Origin: Fundidesulfovibrio magnetotacticus
GTDB lineage: Bacteria > Desulfobacterota > Desulfovibrionia > Desulfovibrionales > Desulfovibrionaceae
Length of the DNA stretch: 62,706 nt
Reading direction: 5' to 3'
Assembly (NCBI RefSeq): GCF_013019105.1
Contig: NZ_BLTE01000020.1
Location: forward strand, 1-62,706
The position numbers were made by a program, and so were the translations under genes. The notes beneath the pieces were generated by a model, which did not search any database, was not told the origin of the DNA, and saw only the letters and a program-made list of their open reading frames with translations. Of this stretch, positions 17,273 to 25,622 are shown one piece after another (position 1 is the first letter of the stretch; the number at the start of each line of letters is the position of its first letter).

Positions 17273-19300
17273 ATGCGCGTTTCGCTGTCGGTCAAGATCG
17301 CGTTTCTGGTGGTGGCCTGCATTTTGGTGGTGAGTCTAGGAATCTTTTTGACGACCAACCATTTCATTACCGAAGGTTTCGACTCCCAGGCCACGGCTGA
17401 ATTGGAAGCAAGGCAACGCGCCGTGCAGTCCAAGCTCGACACCATGAAAGAGGCCACCCTGGCCGAGGCGTTCCTCATCGCGTCGGACCTGGCCCTGGCG
17501 CAGGCCATTGAAGCGCGCGACATCCCGTTCCTCCAGAAGCACGCCAAGACCATTCTGCAGCGCACCAAGATCGACTTCCTCACCATCACCGACGCAAAGG
17601 GCGTGGTGGTGGCGCGCGGCCATTCCGACAAGACAGGCGACTCCGCCATGGATCAGCTGGCCATCCAGCGCGCCCTCCAGGGGCAGGAGACCGTGGGCAT
17701 CGAGGAGGGCACTGTTGTGAAGCTCTCCGTGCGCGGCGGCGCTCCCGTGCGTCTGGGCGGCAAGCTGGTGGGCGCGGTGGCCCTGGGCGAAAACCTGGGC
17801 ACCCATCAGTTCGTGGACGAGGTCAAGCGCGACATGGGCGTGGAATGCACGCTCTTCAACAACGAAACCCGTGAGACCACGTCCATCCTGCGCGAGGGCA
17901 AGCGCGTCGTTGGCACCAGGATGGACAACCCCAAGGTGATCGAAACGGTGCTCCAGAAGTCCGGGGTGTTCAAATCGCGCAACATGATCCTCGGCCAACT
18001 CTACGACACGGTCTACTGGCCCCTCGTCACCTCCAGCGGCAAGGTGGGGGGGATGCTCTTCATCGGCAAGGACCGGGCCAGCATCGAGGCCGTGCAGCGC
18101 GGCATCGTCTGGAGCGTGCTTGGCTCCGCCGGTGTGGTGGGCCTGTTCATGCTGGGCGTGGGCCTCTACGCCGCCCGACGACTGACCAAACCCATCCTGA
18201 CCACCATCGGCTTCGCCAAGATTGTGGCCAAGGGCAACCTCAACGAACGCCTCGACGTGGCGCGCAACGACGAGGTGGGCGAACTGGCCGACGCCCTGCG
18301 CGACATGGTGAAATCCATCAAGGAAAAGATCGCCGAAGCCGAGGAGAAGAGCGCCGAGGCCGGGCGTCAGGCCCAGATGGCCGAAGTGTCGCGGTGCAAG
18401 GCCGAAGAGGCCCACGCCCAGGCCGAGGCCGCGCGCTGCGACGGCATGCTCTCCGCCGCCGAACAGCTGGAAGGCGTGGTGCAGGGCATCAGCGTGGTGA
18501 GCACTCAGCTCTCCAGGCAGATCGACCTGACCAGCGAGGACATGTCCGTGCAGGAGCGGCGGACCGCCGAGGCCGCCACGGCCATGGAACAGATGAACGC
18601 CACCGTGCTGGAAGTGGCCCGCAGCGCCTCCAATGCGGCCCAGCAGGCCTCCCTGGCCAAGAACAAGGCCCAGGAAGGCCAGGACGTGGTCTCCAAGGCA
18701 GTGACGGCCATCGGCCAGGTTGACCGCATGGCCGCCGAGCTGGAGCAGGACATGGCCACCCTCGGCGAACAGGCCCGCGCCATCAGCGGCATTTTGGGCG
18801 TGATCTCCGACATCGCGGACCAGACCAACCTTCTGGCCCTCAACGCCGCCATCGAGGCCGCCCGCGCCGGCGACGCCGGGCGCGGCTTCGCCGTGGTGGC
18901 CGACGAGGTTCGCAAACTCGCCGAAAAGACTATGACCGCCACCAAGGAAGTGGGCGACTCCATCCGCGCCATCCAGGACGGCACCACGCGCAACGTGGGG
19001 CGCGTGAAGTCCGCCGCCGAGGCGGCCAAGAACGCCTCCGGGCTGGCCGAACGCTCCGGCCAGGCCCTTGAGGAGATCGTGGTGCTGGTGGACGAGACCA
19101 CCGGGCAGGTGCAATCCATCGCCGCCGCCTCCGAGGAACAGTCCGCCTCCAGCGAGGAGATCAATCGCATCGTGGAGGAGGTCAGCCGCATCACCTCGTC
19201 CACGGCCAGCGGCATGCGCGGCTCCGCCGACGGGGTGTCGGAGCTCTCCGAGCGCTCCAGGCAGCTGGAGGCTCTGATCACCTCCTTCCGCACCGGCTGA
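17273..19300 (+). CDS. Methyl-accepting chemotaxis protein
   Basis: 675 residues from the ATG at 17273 (GGAAGGGG upstream). TM1 is at about residues 7-28 and a Cache-like periplasmic sensor at about 30-280 ([20 protein letters not shown] is typical). TM2 lies at about 283-305, HAMP at about 306-360, then a coiled region with many Ala/Glu. The signalling hairpin tip is at about 520 ([20 protein letters not shown], then [18 protein letters not shown]). It signals through CheA/CheW to the flagellar motor. The ligand cannot be told. No CheW-binding C-terminal pentapeptide is seen. It stands alone, closed by a hairpin. Confidence 0.94.
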   Translation: MRVSLSVKIAFLVVACILVVSLGIFLTTNHFITEGFDSQATAELEARQRAVQSKLDTMKEATLAEAFLIASDLALAQAIEARDIPFLQKHAKTILQRTKIDFLTITDAKGVVVARGHSDKTGDSAMDQLAIQRALQGQETVGIEEGTVVKLSVRGGAPVRLGGKLVGAVALGENLGTHQFVDEVKRDMGVECTLFNNETRETTSILREGKRVVGTRMDNPKVIETVLQKSGVFKSRNMILGQLYDTVYWPLVTSSGKVGGMLFIGKDRASIEAVQRGIVWSVLGSAGVVGLFMLGVGLYAARRLTKPILTTIGFAKIVAKGNLNERLDVARNDEVGELADALRDMVKSIKEKIAEAEEKSAEAGRQAQMAEVSRCKAEEAHAQAEAARCDGMLSAAEQLEGVVQGISVVSTQLSRQIDLTSEDMSVQERRTAEAATAMEQMNATVLEVARSASNAAQQASLAKNKAQEGQDVVSKAVTAIGQVDRMAAELEQDMATLGEQARAISGILGVISDIADQTNLLALNAAIEAARAGDAGRGFAVVADEVRKLAEKTMTATKEVGDSIRAIQDGTTRNVGRVKSAAEAAKNASGLAERSGQALEEIVVLVDETTGQVQSIAAASEEQSASSEEINRIVEEVSRITSSTASGMRGSADGVSELSERSRQLEALITSFRTG

Positions 19301-19324
19301 GGCCATCCCTCCCCCGAACGGTGG

Positions 19325-19362
19325 AACGCCCCGGAGCGCCTAGGCGCCCCGGGGCGTTCTTC
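19325..19362 (+). terminator. Probable terminator after the chemoreceptor gene
   Basis: AACGCCCCGG (19325-19334) pairs with CCGGGGCGTT (19349-19358), with AGCGCC/GGCGC able to extend it. The tail CTTCATT is only weakly T-rich. Confidence 0.65.
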
Positions 19363-19617
19363 ATTGGGCCGGGAGGGGCGGCGCGTCTGCTACTGTCACG
19401 CGCGACGTATGGCGCGCATCCCGGGTGTGGTTCTGGGCGCACGGCATGGGCGCAAAATGGGGCAGGGCGGCTTTGCCCCACGGCGGACGGCTTTCGCCGC
19501 ATCCGTCCCGGAGCATCAGGAGGTGGAGATCTTGGGGTGTTTCCCACCGTGCTTTCGGTGGGAGCGTCTGTCTGCGTGTCCGGGCAATCCGCAGGGACGG
19601 ATCGCGAGGACGCTGCG
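19363..19617. other. Convergent intergenic region with hairpin and a possible micro-ORF
   Basis: No conventional gene is seen between the chemoreceptor terminator and the end of mobA. It contains a hairpin TCCCACCG/CGGTGGGA (19542-19563, 6-base loop) without a T tract, and a strong Shine-Dalgarno sequence described separately. Confidence 0.5.
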
Positions 19618-19621
19618 CTAG
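19532..19621 (+). CDS. Possible 29-residue micro-ORF behind a strong Shine-Dalgarno
   Basis: A TTG at 19532 lies 6 bases after AGGAGGTG (19518-19525), an ideal ribosome binding site. The frame stays open for 29 codons to a TAG at 19619 and would encode a Cys/Arg/Pro-rich peptide starting MGCFPPCFRWERLSACP. It overlaps the convergent end of mobA by 4 bases. Coding is unproven; the Shine-Dalgarno may be chance in purine-rich DNA. Confidence 0.25.
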   Translation: MGCFPPCFRWERLSACPGNPQGRIARTLR

Positions 19622-20340
19622 AGCGAGCCGGTTCCCGGCACCTGGCGCAGTTCCTCGGGAGTGTTCACGTTGAAAAACGGGCGGGCGTTGGCCACGGTGT
19701 AGGGCACATCGTGGCGCAGGGCGGGCGGAAATGCCCGGGAGAGCTTGCGCTGTCCCTGGTCCAGGGCGCGGCGCATCACATCGGCGGCTCCGGGTTCATA
19801 GACGCTCACGAGGGCCTCGATGTAGTCGGTCTCGATCTGGGCGAAGGTGGTCATTAAGGCATGGGGCGGGCGGGTGCGCCACGCCGCCAGGAGTGTCCCC
19901 AGGGTGGACCGGTCCAGGAAGGGCAGGTCGCAGGAGAGCACGAGGCAGGGCGCGCGGAAGCGCTCCAGGGCCGTGAGGATGCCCCCCATGGGGCCGTTGC
20001 CGGGGCGCTCGTCCAGGAACCAGCAGGAGACGCCGGGCAGGGGGCCGGGATCGCGCCCCGAGACGGCCACTTCGGCGCAGAAGTTTCCGGCCAGGGCCAC
20101 GGCGCGCTCCAGGAGCGTGCGGCCCTCCATCAGCACGGCCGCCTTGTCACGGCCCAGGCGGCGGCTCTGGCCGCCGGCCAGGATCACGGCCGCGGGCGGG
20201 GCCGCGTCCGGGCCGGATGTCGGGACGGACACGGGCCCGGGCTCCGGCGCGGCACCCGATGGGGCCGAAGCGGCGGCCCCGGGCGCGAGCCCAGGTGCGG
20301 CCGTGGAGTCGCGCTCAGTCCCGAGCCAGGATGCGCCCAT
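19618..20340 (-). CDS. mobA: Molybdenum cofactor guanylyltransferase (MobA-like)
   Basis: 240 residues. The nucleotidyltransferase fold starts with AAVILAGGQSRRLGRDKAAV at about residues 50-69, the MobA signature that binds GTP, followed by CDLPFL (Mg-binding Asp) and NVNTPEEL near the end. It attaches GMP to molybdopterin to make the dinucleotide cofactor used by formate dehydrogenases. The first 49 residues are a low-complexity Ala/Pro/Gly stretch outside the family fold. The true start may be later, for example a GTG near residue 38. It overlaps the end of fdhD by 26 bases, which supports coupled expression. Confidence 0.88.
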   Translation of the reverse strand: MGASWLGTERDSTAAPGLAPGAAASAPSGAAPEPGPVSVPTSGPDAAPPAAVILAGGQSRRLGRDKAAVLMEGRTLLERAVALAGNFCAEVAVSGRDPGPLPGVSCWFLDERPGNGPMGGILTALERFRAPCLVLSCDLPFLDRSTLGTLLAAWRTRPPHALMTTFAQIETDYIEALVSVYEPGAADVMRRALDQGQRKLSRAFPPALRHDVPYTVANARPFFNVNTPEELRQVPGTGSL

Positions 20341-21028
20341 GCGGATCCGAAAAAATGCTGAAACGGTTCTCGCGGGAGAAGCCCGCCAGCGTCATGCCCG
20401 CCTCCCGGGCCTGGGCCACCCCGGCCGTGGTCACGGCCGAACGGCTCACCATGGCCGCATAGCCCGATGTGACGGCCTTGCGCACCAGCGACGCCGTGGC
20501 CCGGGCCGTGACGAAGAGCACCTGTCCCGCCAGGGGCGTGCCGGACTCCAGGGACCAGCCCGCCAGGCGGTCCAGGCAGTTGTGGCGGCCGATGTCCTCC
20601 ACGTGGCGCACGAAGGCCTTCTCCAGGGGATCGTAGAGTGCGGCCCTGTGGAAGCAGCCCGTGGCGTCCCAGCGTCCGGCCATCTCCATGAAGCGGCCCG
20701 CGCCCTCCAGGATGTCCCGGGCCGTGAGCGCCCCGGGCCAGGGACGCGCCGGGGGCGGCGCGCCGGGCTCGAAGCGCACGGCGAAGGCGCGCTCGCCCAA
20801 CGCCTCGACGCGGGGGACGGTTCCGTCCGGGGCGAGGTCCAGGAGGGCCTGCCCCAGCGCCAGGGCGCGCAGGTCCGTTGGGAAGGCCCAGAGGCGTTTG
20901 ATCCCCTGGCCCTGCACGTCGAGGGTCACGGAGACCTCGAAGGCCGCGTCGTCGTCGAAGTCCCGCCAGGCTCCGTCCTTGAACTGCCGACAGGGCAGCC
21001 GCGCCAGATCGGTTTCGTTTTTGTCCAT
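20315..21028 (-). CDS. fdhD: FdhD-like sulfurtransferase for formate dehydrogenase, lacking the CxxC loop
   Basis: 237 residues from the ATG at 21028 (E. coli FdhD 277). FdhD passes sulfur from IscS to the Mo/W-bis-MGD cofactor of formate dehydrogenase. The C-terminal half is clear: DATGCFHRAALYD, EDIGRHNCLDRLAG, LFVTARATASLVRKA and AVTTAGVAQAREAGMTLAGF. The segment that in E. coli holds CGVCG (Cys121/Cys124, Cys121 being the catalytic Cys) is missing: the sequence runs from RPWPGALTARDILEGAGRF straight on. Only two cysteines flank the active-site region besides one near the N-terminus. It may be a divergent paralog with altered chemistry. It is divergent from tupA. Confidence 0.85.
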   Translation of the reverse strand: MDKNETDLARLPCRQFKDGAWRDFDDDAAFEVSVTLDVQGQGIKRLWAFPTDLRALALGQALLDLAPDGTVPRVEALGERAFAVRFEPGAPPPARPWPGALTARDILEGAGRFMEMAGRWDATGCFHRAALYDPLEKAFVRHVEDIGRHNCLDRLAGWSLESGTPLAGQVLFVTARATASLVRKAVTSGYAAMVSRSAVTTAGVAQAREAGMTLAGFSRENRFSIFSDPHGRILARD

Positions 21029-21083
21029 GTGTCCTGATTGACATAGTGTCGGCCCATCTGGCAAGTGTGTCAAAACAGACACA
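21029..21083. promoter_or_regulatory. Repeated GTGTC/GACAC half-sites between fdhD and tupA
   Basis: The spacer holds GTGTC at 21029-21033, GACATAGTGTC (a dyad) at 21040-21050 and TGTGTC-AAAACA-GACACA (a perfect 6-bp dyad) at 21066-21083. TTGACA at 21037-21042 could be a -35 for tupA. The arrangement suggests an operator shared by both divergent operons, plausibly metal-oxyanion responsive. No regulator is encoded nearby. Confidence 0.45.
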
Positions 21084-21094
21084 AGGGGGTTTTC

Positions 21095-21916
21095 GTGAAG
21101 ACGAAACACATCGTTGCGCTCGCTCTCGCCGCGCTCCTGAACCTGGCGGGCATGGCCTGGGCCCAGGAGAAGGTGCTCATGATGGCCACCACCACCAGCA
21201 CCGAGGACACGGGACTCCTGCCCGTGCTGGCGGAGGCCTTCAAGAAGAAGTCCGGCGTGGAGCTGCGCTGGGTGGCCGTGGGCACGGGCAAGGCCCTGGA
21301 GATCGGCAAGAACTGCGACGCCGATGTGCTCATGGTGCACGCCCCCGCCGCCGAGAAGAAGTTCCTGGAAGAGGGTGCGGGCAAAGCGCGCACCGAGATC
21401 ATGTACAACGATTTCGTGCTCATCGGCCCCAAGGCCGACCCGGCCAAGATCAAGGGCAAGAGCGTGGCCGACGGCCTCAAGACCCTCGCCGGGCAGAAGG
21501 CCGTGTTCGTGAGCCGGGGCGACAAGTCCGGCACCCACATGGCCGAACTGGCCCTGTGGAAGTCCGCGGGCATGGACGCCCCGGACAAGGAGGCCTGGTA
21601 CGTCTCCTCGGGCCAGGGCATGCTCCAGTGCATGCGCATGGCGGCGGAGAAGGGCGGCTACGTGCTGGCCGACCGGGGCACCTGGATCAAGTTCGAGGCC
21701 ATGCCCGAGGCCAAGGACATGGCCATCGTCATCGAGGGCGACGCCCCTCTGCGCAACCAGTACAGCGTGATCACGCTGAACGCCGAAAAGTGCCCCAAGG
21801 CCAAGCACGAATGGGCCGAGGCCTTCGCCAAGTGGATGGCCACCGAGGGCCAGAAGGTGGTGGCCGATTTCAAGGTGATGGGCAAGCAGCTCTTCTTCCC
21901 CAACGCCCAGAAATAA
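21095..21916 (+). CDS. tupA: Tungstate ABC transporter, substrate-binding protein
   Basis: 273 residues from the GTG at 21095, supported by an AAGGGGG ribosome binding site and a clean signal peptide (about residues 1-23, ending MAWA). An upstream ATG would spoil the signal peptide. The mature protein opens with MMATTTSTEDTGLLPVLAEA, the TTTS oxyanion-binding motif of TupA/WtpA-like proteins. Later VSRGDKSGTHMAELALW is also a TupA hallmark. It binds tungstate in the periplasm and hands it to TupB. It heads the tupABC-mobB operon. Confidence 0.92.
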   Translation: MKTKHIVALALAALLNLAGMAWAQEKVLMMATTTSTEDTGLLPVLAEAFKKKSGVELRWVAVGTGKALEIGKNCDADVLMVHAPAAEKKFLEEGAGKARTEIMYNDFVLIGPKADPAKIKGKSVADGLKTLAGQKAVFVSRGDKSGTHMAELALWKSAGMDAPDKEAWYVSSGQGMLQCMRMAAEKGGYVLADRGTWIKFEAMPEAKDMAIVIEGDAPLRNQYSVITLNAEKCPKAKHEWAEAFAKWMATEGQKVVADFKVMGKQLFFPNAQK

Positions 21917-21926
21917 CATGACGTTG

Positions 21927-21952
21927 CGGCGCGGCGGAGACACGCCGCGCCG
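21927..21952 (+). promoter_or_regulatory. Hairpin between tupA and tupB
   Basis: A 10-bp perfect stem CGGCGCGGCG / CGCCGCGCCG with a 6-base loop and no T tract. Hairpins here commonly protect the binding-protein message or attenuate reading into the permease genes, giving excess TupA. The role is inferred from position. Confidence 0.5.
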
Positions 21953-21964
21953 TACCCCGCATCC

Positions 21965-22663
21965 ATGAGCTATCTTCTCGACGGAATCGCCAGGGCGGGC
22001 GAACTGCTCGCCTCGGGCGATCCCGAGACCTTCTCCGCCGTGGCCGCCACCCTGGAGGCCACGGCCCTGGCCATGGCGGCGGCCCTGGCCCTGGGGCTGC
22101 CCGCCGGATTCTGCCTGGGCTATTTCCGGTTTCCCGGCAAGCGCGCCCTGCGCACCCTCTCTGACGCCTTCATGGCCTTCCCCACGGTGGTCATCGGGCT
22201 TCTGGTGTACGCGCTGCTCTCGCGGCGCGGCCCCTTCGGCGAGATGGGCCTGCTCTTCACTGTGCCGGGCATGGCCCTGGGCCTGGCCCTGCTGGCCCTG
22301 CCCATGCTCGTGAGCCTCACGGCCTCGGCCGTGGAGCAGATGGACGCTCGCCTGCGCCTGACCCTGCGTACCCTGGGCGCGGACAACCGCCAGCTGCTCC
22401 TGGGCATCCTCTGGGAGGCCCGCCACGGCGTGATGGCCGGAGTGGTGGCCGCCTTCGGGCGCGTGGTCTCCGAGGTGGGCATCGCCATGATGGTGGGCGG
22501 CAACATCAAATGGCATACGCGCACCATCACCACGGCCATCGCCCTGGAGACGGGCAAGGGCGAGTTCGCCCAGGGCATCGCTCTGGGCATGGTGCTCCTG
22601 GCCATCTCCATGGCGGTCAACGGGCTGCTGGCGCTGCTCAAGCGGCGGGGCGGGGCGCGGTGA
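21965..22663 (+). CDS. tupB: Tungstate ABC transporter, permease
   Basis: 232 residues, five to six hydrophobic spans. The cytoplasmic EAA loop, which docks with the ATPase, reads RLTLRTLGADNRQLLLGILW at about residues 137-156, followed by ARHGVMAGVVAAFGRVVSEVG. This matches the TupB/CysT-type single permease family. Its TGA overlaps the GTG of tupC in GTGA. Confidence 0.9.
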   Translation: MSYLLDGIARAGELLASGDPETFSAVAATLEATALAMAAALALGLPAGFCLGYFRFPGKRALRTLSDAFMAFPTVVIGLLVYALLSRRGPFGEMGLLFTVPGMALGLALLALPMLVSLTASAVEQMDARLRLTLRTLGADNRQLLLGILWEARHGVMAGVVAAFGRVVSEVGIAMMVGGNIKWHTRTITTAIALETGKGEFAQGIALGMVLLAISMAVNGLLALLKRRGGAR

Positions 22664-23337
22664 GCCTGGTCTACAAGGTTTCGGGCCTGCGCCACGCTTT
22701 CTCTGGGCGGCCCGCCCTGCGCTGCGACGCCTTGAGCGTGGAGGCAGGGAGCATCGTGGGCATCCGGGGGCCGAACGGGGCGGGCAAGAGCACGCTGCTC
22801 TCCATCCTGGCCTTCCTCCTGACCCCCGACGAGGGTCAGGTGCTCTTTCTGGGACGCCCCGGGCGCGTGGGCGACGTGGCCCTGCGCCGCGCCGCCGTGC
22901 TCATGCCCCAGGACCCGGCCCTCCTGCGCCGCCGCGTGGAGGACAACGTGGTCTACGGGCTCAAGGCCCGGGGCGTGCCCGAGGGAGACGCGGCCTCCCA
23001 GGCCCTGGACCTGGTGGGGCTCGACCCCGCGCGCTACCTGCGCCGCTGGTGGTGGGAGCTCTCCGGGGGCGAGGCGCGCCGGGTGGCTCTGGCCTCGCGC
23101 CTGTCGCTGTCGCCCAGCGTGCTTCTGCTGGACGAGCCCACCGCCAGCCTGGACCCCGAAAGCTCCGGCCTGGTGGCCCAGGCTCTGGGCGCCGCACGCG
23201 AGCGCCGGGGGCTCACCGCCGTGATCGTCAGCCACGACGGCGAGTGGCTGGACGCCTGCTGCGACCAGGTGTACCGTCTGTCCCCCCCCGAGGGGCTCCA
23301 ACCTGCAATCACGGAGAACAGGCCATGCGCGCTGTGA
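22660..23337 (+). CDS. tupC: Tungstate ABC transporter, ATP-binding protein
   Basis: 225 residues from the GTG at 22660. Walker A is GPNGAGKST (about residues 36-44), Q-loop MPQDP, signature LSGGEARRVALA, Walker B VLLLDEPTA, switch His in IVSHD. It powers tungstate import through TupB. Its start and its end (13-base overlap with mobB) both overlap neighbours, so the four genes behave as one translated unit. Confidence 0.92.
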   Translation: MSLVYKVSGLRHAFSGRPALRCDALSVEAGSIVGIRGPNGAGKSTLLSILAFLLTPDEGQVLFLGRPGRVGDVALRRAAVLMPQDPALLRRRVEDNVVYGLKARGVPEGDAASQALDLVGLDPARYLRRWWWELSGGEARRVALASRLSLSPSVLLLDEPTASLDPESSGLVAQALGAARERRGLTAVIVSHDGEWLDACCDQVYRLSPPEGLQPAITENRPCAL

Positions 23338-24038
23338 ACGTCGTCGGCTTCAAGGACACGGGCAAGACCACCCTGGCGGCCGGGCTGCTGGAAGGGCTCA
23401 CGGCCCTGGGGCTGGCCCCGGCGGCGCTCAAGTTCACCCATCAGGCGGGCCTGGACAAGCAGGGCACCGACACGGCCAAGCTGCTCTCCCGGGCCGTGGC
23501 CTCGGCCGCCATCGGCGAGGCCGAGTCCGCGGTGTTCTGGCGGGAGAAGAAGCACCTGCGCGACATGCTGGCGCTGCTGGGCAGCCGGACCGTGGTGGTG
23601 GAGGGCGGCAAGGACCTGGGCGTGATGCCGCGCATCGTCATCGCGGCCGATCAGGCCCAGGCGCGGCAACTGGGCGCGGGGGAGGGCGGTCTGGCCCTTG
23701 CCGTGTACGGCCCCGAGGGCGTGGACGGCGTGCCTGCCGAACGCGACGTCGCCAAGCTCGCCCGTCTCGCGGCCGAGCGCGGCTTCCTGCTGCCCGGGCT
23801 GGACTGCGGAGGCTGCGGGCGGGCCTCCTGCCGCGAGCTGGCCGTGGAGATCGTGGCCGGCCGAGCCGCGCCCGAGGACTGTACGGCCCAGGGAGGAGAG
23901 ATTTCGGTGACCATGAACGGCGTGCCCCTGGGGCTAAACCCCTTCGTGGCGCGCATGCTGAAGGCTGGCCTCGCGGGCATGTTGCGCGAACTCAAGGGCT
24001 TCACCCCGGGCGAGACGGTGATCACCCTCAAGCTCTGA
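23325..24038 (+). CDS. mobB: MobB-like GTPase fused to a putative Fe-S cluster domain
   Basis: 237 residues from the ATG at 23325. The N-terminal MobB domain has the P-loop GFKDTGKTT (residues 8-16) and TVVVEGGKDLGVMPRIV. MobB assists MobA in making molybdopterin guanine dinucleotide. The C-terminal half carries C161-x2-C164-x4-C169-x16-C186 in LDCGGCGRASC, then an Ala/Gly spacing and PEDC. This is the pattern of the four-cysteine [4Fe-4S] domain family (Fes, PF04060), which standard MobB (about 170 residues) lacks. Fusion and co-operonic tungstate import suggest delivery or redox control of Mo/W for cofactor insertion. That step is inference. Confidence 0.85.
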   Translation: MRAVNVVGFKDTGKTTLAAGLLEGLTALGLAPAALKFTHQAGLDKQGTDTAKLLSRAVASAAIGEAESAVFWREKKHLRDMLALLGSRTVVVEGGKDLGVMPRIVIAADQAQARQLGAGEGGLALAVYGPEGVDGVPAERDVAKLARLAAERGFLLPGLDCGGCGRASCRELAVEIVAGRAAPEDCTAQGGEISVTMNGVPLGLNPFVARMLKAGLAGMLRELKGFTPGETVITLKL

Positions 24039-24149
24039 AGCCTCCCGGGCGGCGCGACGCCCGATTGCACCGGCTTCTTCTTGTGTTCGCGGCTTCAGGA
24101 GTGTAATGCTGTGCACAACGGTTGAACCAGCACACGCCAGGAGCCGGCC

Positions 24150-25577
24150 ATGGACCCTTCCGACTGCCCGCCCGTACCGGTTGGACCGGGCCACGCCCAG
24201 GAACAGCACCTGGCGCGGCTGGACATCGTGTCCCGGCGCATCGTCGACAAGCTCGACAACTACAAGGCCTACAATTTCACGCAGCTCCAGAGCGTGGCCC
24301 TGAACATCTTCTTCGACCTGGCCCAGGAGTTCACCAAGGTCGAGGACGTGTACGCCCTCTGTGTCATGATCCCCAAGACGCTCTTCAACCTGGAATGCAC
24401 CCTCTACGTCATCGACGGCCAGAACGACGTGCTGAGCTGTTGCGCCTCCCACTGCCCCGCCCACGACGGCGAGATCCGTTTCGCCCAGGAACCCGTGGTG
24501 AAGGAAGGGCACCTGCGCATCCCCATCAAGGGCAACCGGGAACTGCTCTCCCAGCTTCCTTTCAAGCCCCAGGGCGACTCCATCGGCATGTTGGAGATCT
24601 TCCCCGCAGACACCCTCACCGAGCACGACCGGCTCTTCTGGGGGCGCTACGCCAACCGCATCGGCTTCCAGCTGCACAACCGCTTCATAAGCTTGAAGAA
24701 CAAGGAACACGTCCAGTTCATCCGCAACCTCGTGAAGGACATCGGGCACAACGTCATCGTGCCCAACATGTTCTTCAAACTCTTCTACAAGCGGCTGGAG
24801 GCGCGCATCGGTCTCATCCGCTCCTACCAGGAGAAGTTCCACGGGCTCATGGAGCATTGCCTCAAGCTGGACAAGAGCCTTGCACTCGATTTTTCCCGTC
24901 TTGAGCAGGATGTCGAATATTTCTACAACGCCATTCTCAATCAGTACAAAGAGATATTCAGCCACTACCAGAACACGAGCCTCTTCCTGGAGACGCTGCT
25001 GCGCTCCAGCCACTTCGAGGCCGGGCGCTACGTGCTGGAAAAGCGCAAGTGCAATTTCAAGAGCCAGGTGATCGACCCCCAGGTGGAGCGCTACCGCGCC
25101 CGCCTGGAGGAGCGCGGCATCGAGATCGACACCTCCATGGGCGGCGTGCCCGACCAGGAGATCGAGGTGGTGGCCGACATGGGGCTCATCTCCCAGGTGT
25201 ACGCCAACCTCTTCTCCAACGTGGTCAAGTACACCCGCGAGGTGGACGACGGTACCGGGCGCAAGCGCAAGTTCATGTCCTACGGCTGGCAGGTGCTCAA
25301 GAACCATTTCGCCCCGGGGCGCGACGGCATCAAGTTCAACGTGTTCAGCTCGGGCCAGCCCATCGCGCCCGTGCAGGCCGGACAGCTCTTCTCCGAGGGC
25401 TTCCGGGGCGAGAACTCGCAGGGCGAGCACGGAACGGGCCACGGCCTCTACTTCATCCGCGAGGTGGTGGCCCTGCACGGCGGCGAGTCCGGCTACGAGC
25501 CCACGCCCCAGGGCAACAATTTCTACTTCGTCCTGCCCGTGCGGCCCCACTCCGGCGACGATTTCCGCAACGACTGA
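24150..25577 (+). CDS. Sensor histidine kinase-like protein, soluble
   Basis: 475 residues from the ATG at 24150 (CAGGAG upstream). No membrane span is seen. A GAF-like N-terminal region (about 40-190: FTKVEDVYALCVMIPKTLFN, LYVIDGQNDVLSCC) is followed by a likely phosphoacceptor helix NLVKDIGHNVIVPNMFFKL (His about 204). The HATPase domain spans about 300-465: N-box YANLFSNVVKYTRE, FSSGQPI replacing the usual DNG-type G1 box, and GTGHGLYFIREVVALHGG. The G1 box is degenerate, so activity may differ. No response regulator is adjacent. Confidence 0.82.
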   Translation: MDPSDCPPVPVGPGHAQEQHLARLDIVSRRIVDKLDNYKAYNFTQLQSVALNIFFDLAQEFTKVEDVYALCVMIPKTLFNLECTLYVIDGQNDVLSCCASHCPAHDGEIRFAQEPVVKEGHLRIPIKGNRELLSQLPFKPQGDSIGMLEIFPADTLTEHDRLFWGRYANRIGFQLHNRFISLKNKEHVQFIRNLVKDIGHNVIVPNMFFKLFYKRLEARIGLIRSYQEKFHGLMEHCLKLDKSLALDFSRLEQDVEYFYNAILNQYKEIFSHYQNTSLFLETLLRSSHFEAGRYVLEKRKCNFKSQVIDPQVERYRARLEERGIEIDTSMGGVPDQEIEVVADMGLISQVYANLFSNVVKYTREVDDGTGRKRKFMSYGWQVLKNHFAPGRDGIKFNVFSSGQPIAPVQAGQLFSEGFRGENSQGEHGTGHGLYFIREVVALHGGESGYEPTPQGNNFYFVLPVRPHSGDDFRND

Positions 25578-25622
25578 CCCCGCGCCGGGCGTTTCGCCCG
25601 GCCGCCCGACGGACCCATCCCC

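Noticed and set aside
20315-22516. A 733-codon minus-strand frame covering fdhD and antisense to tupA
   Set aside because: Only the last 237 codons are FdhD; the rest is a shadow of tupA and tupB.
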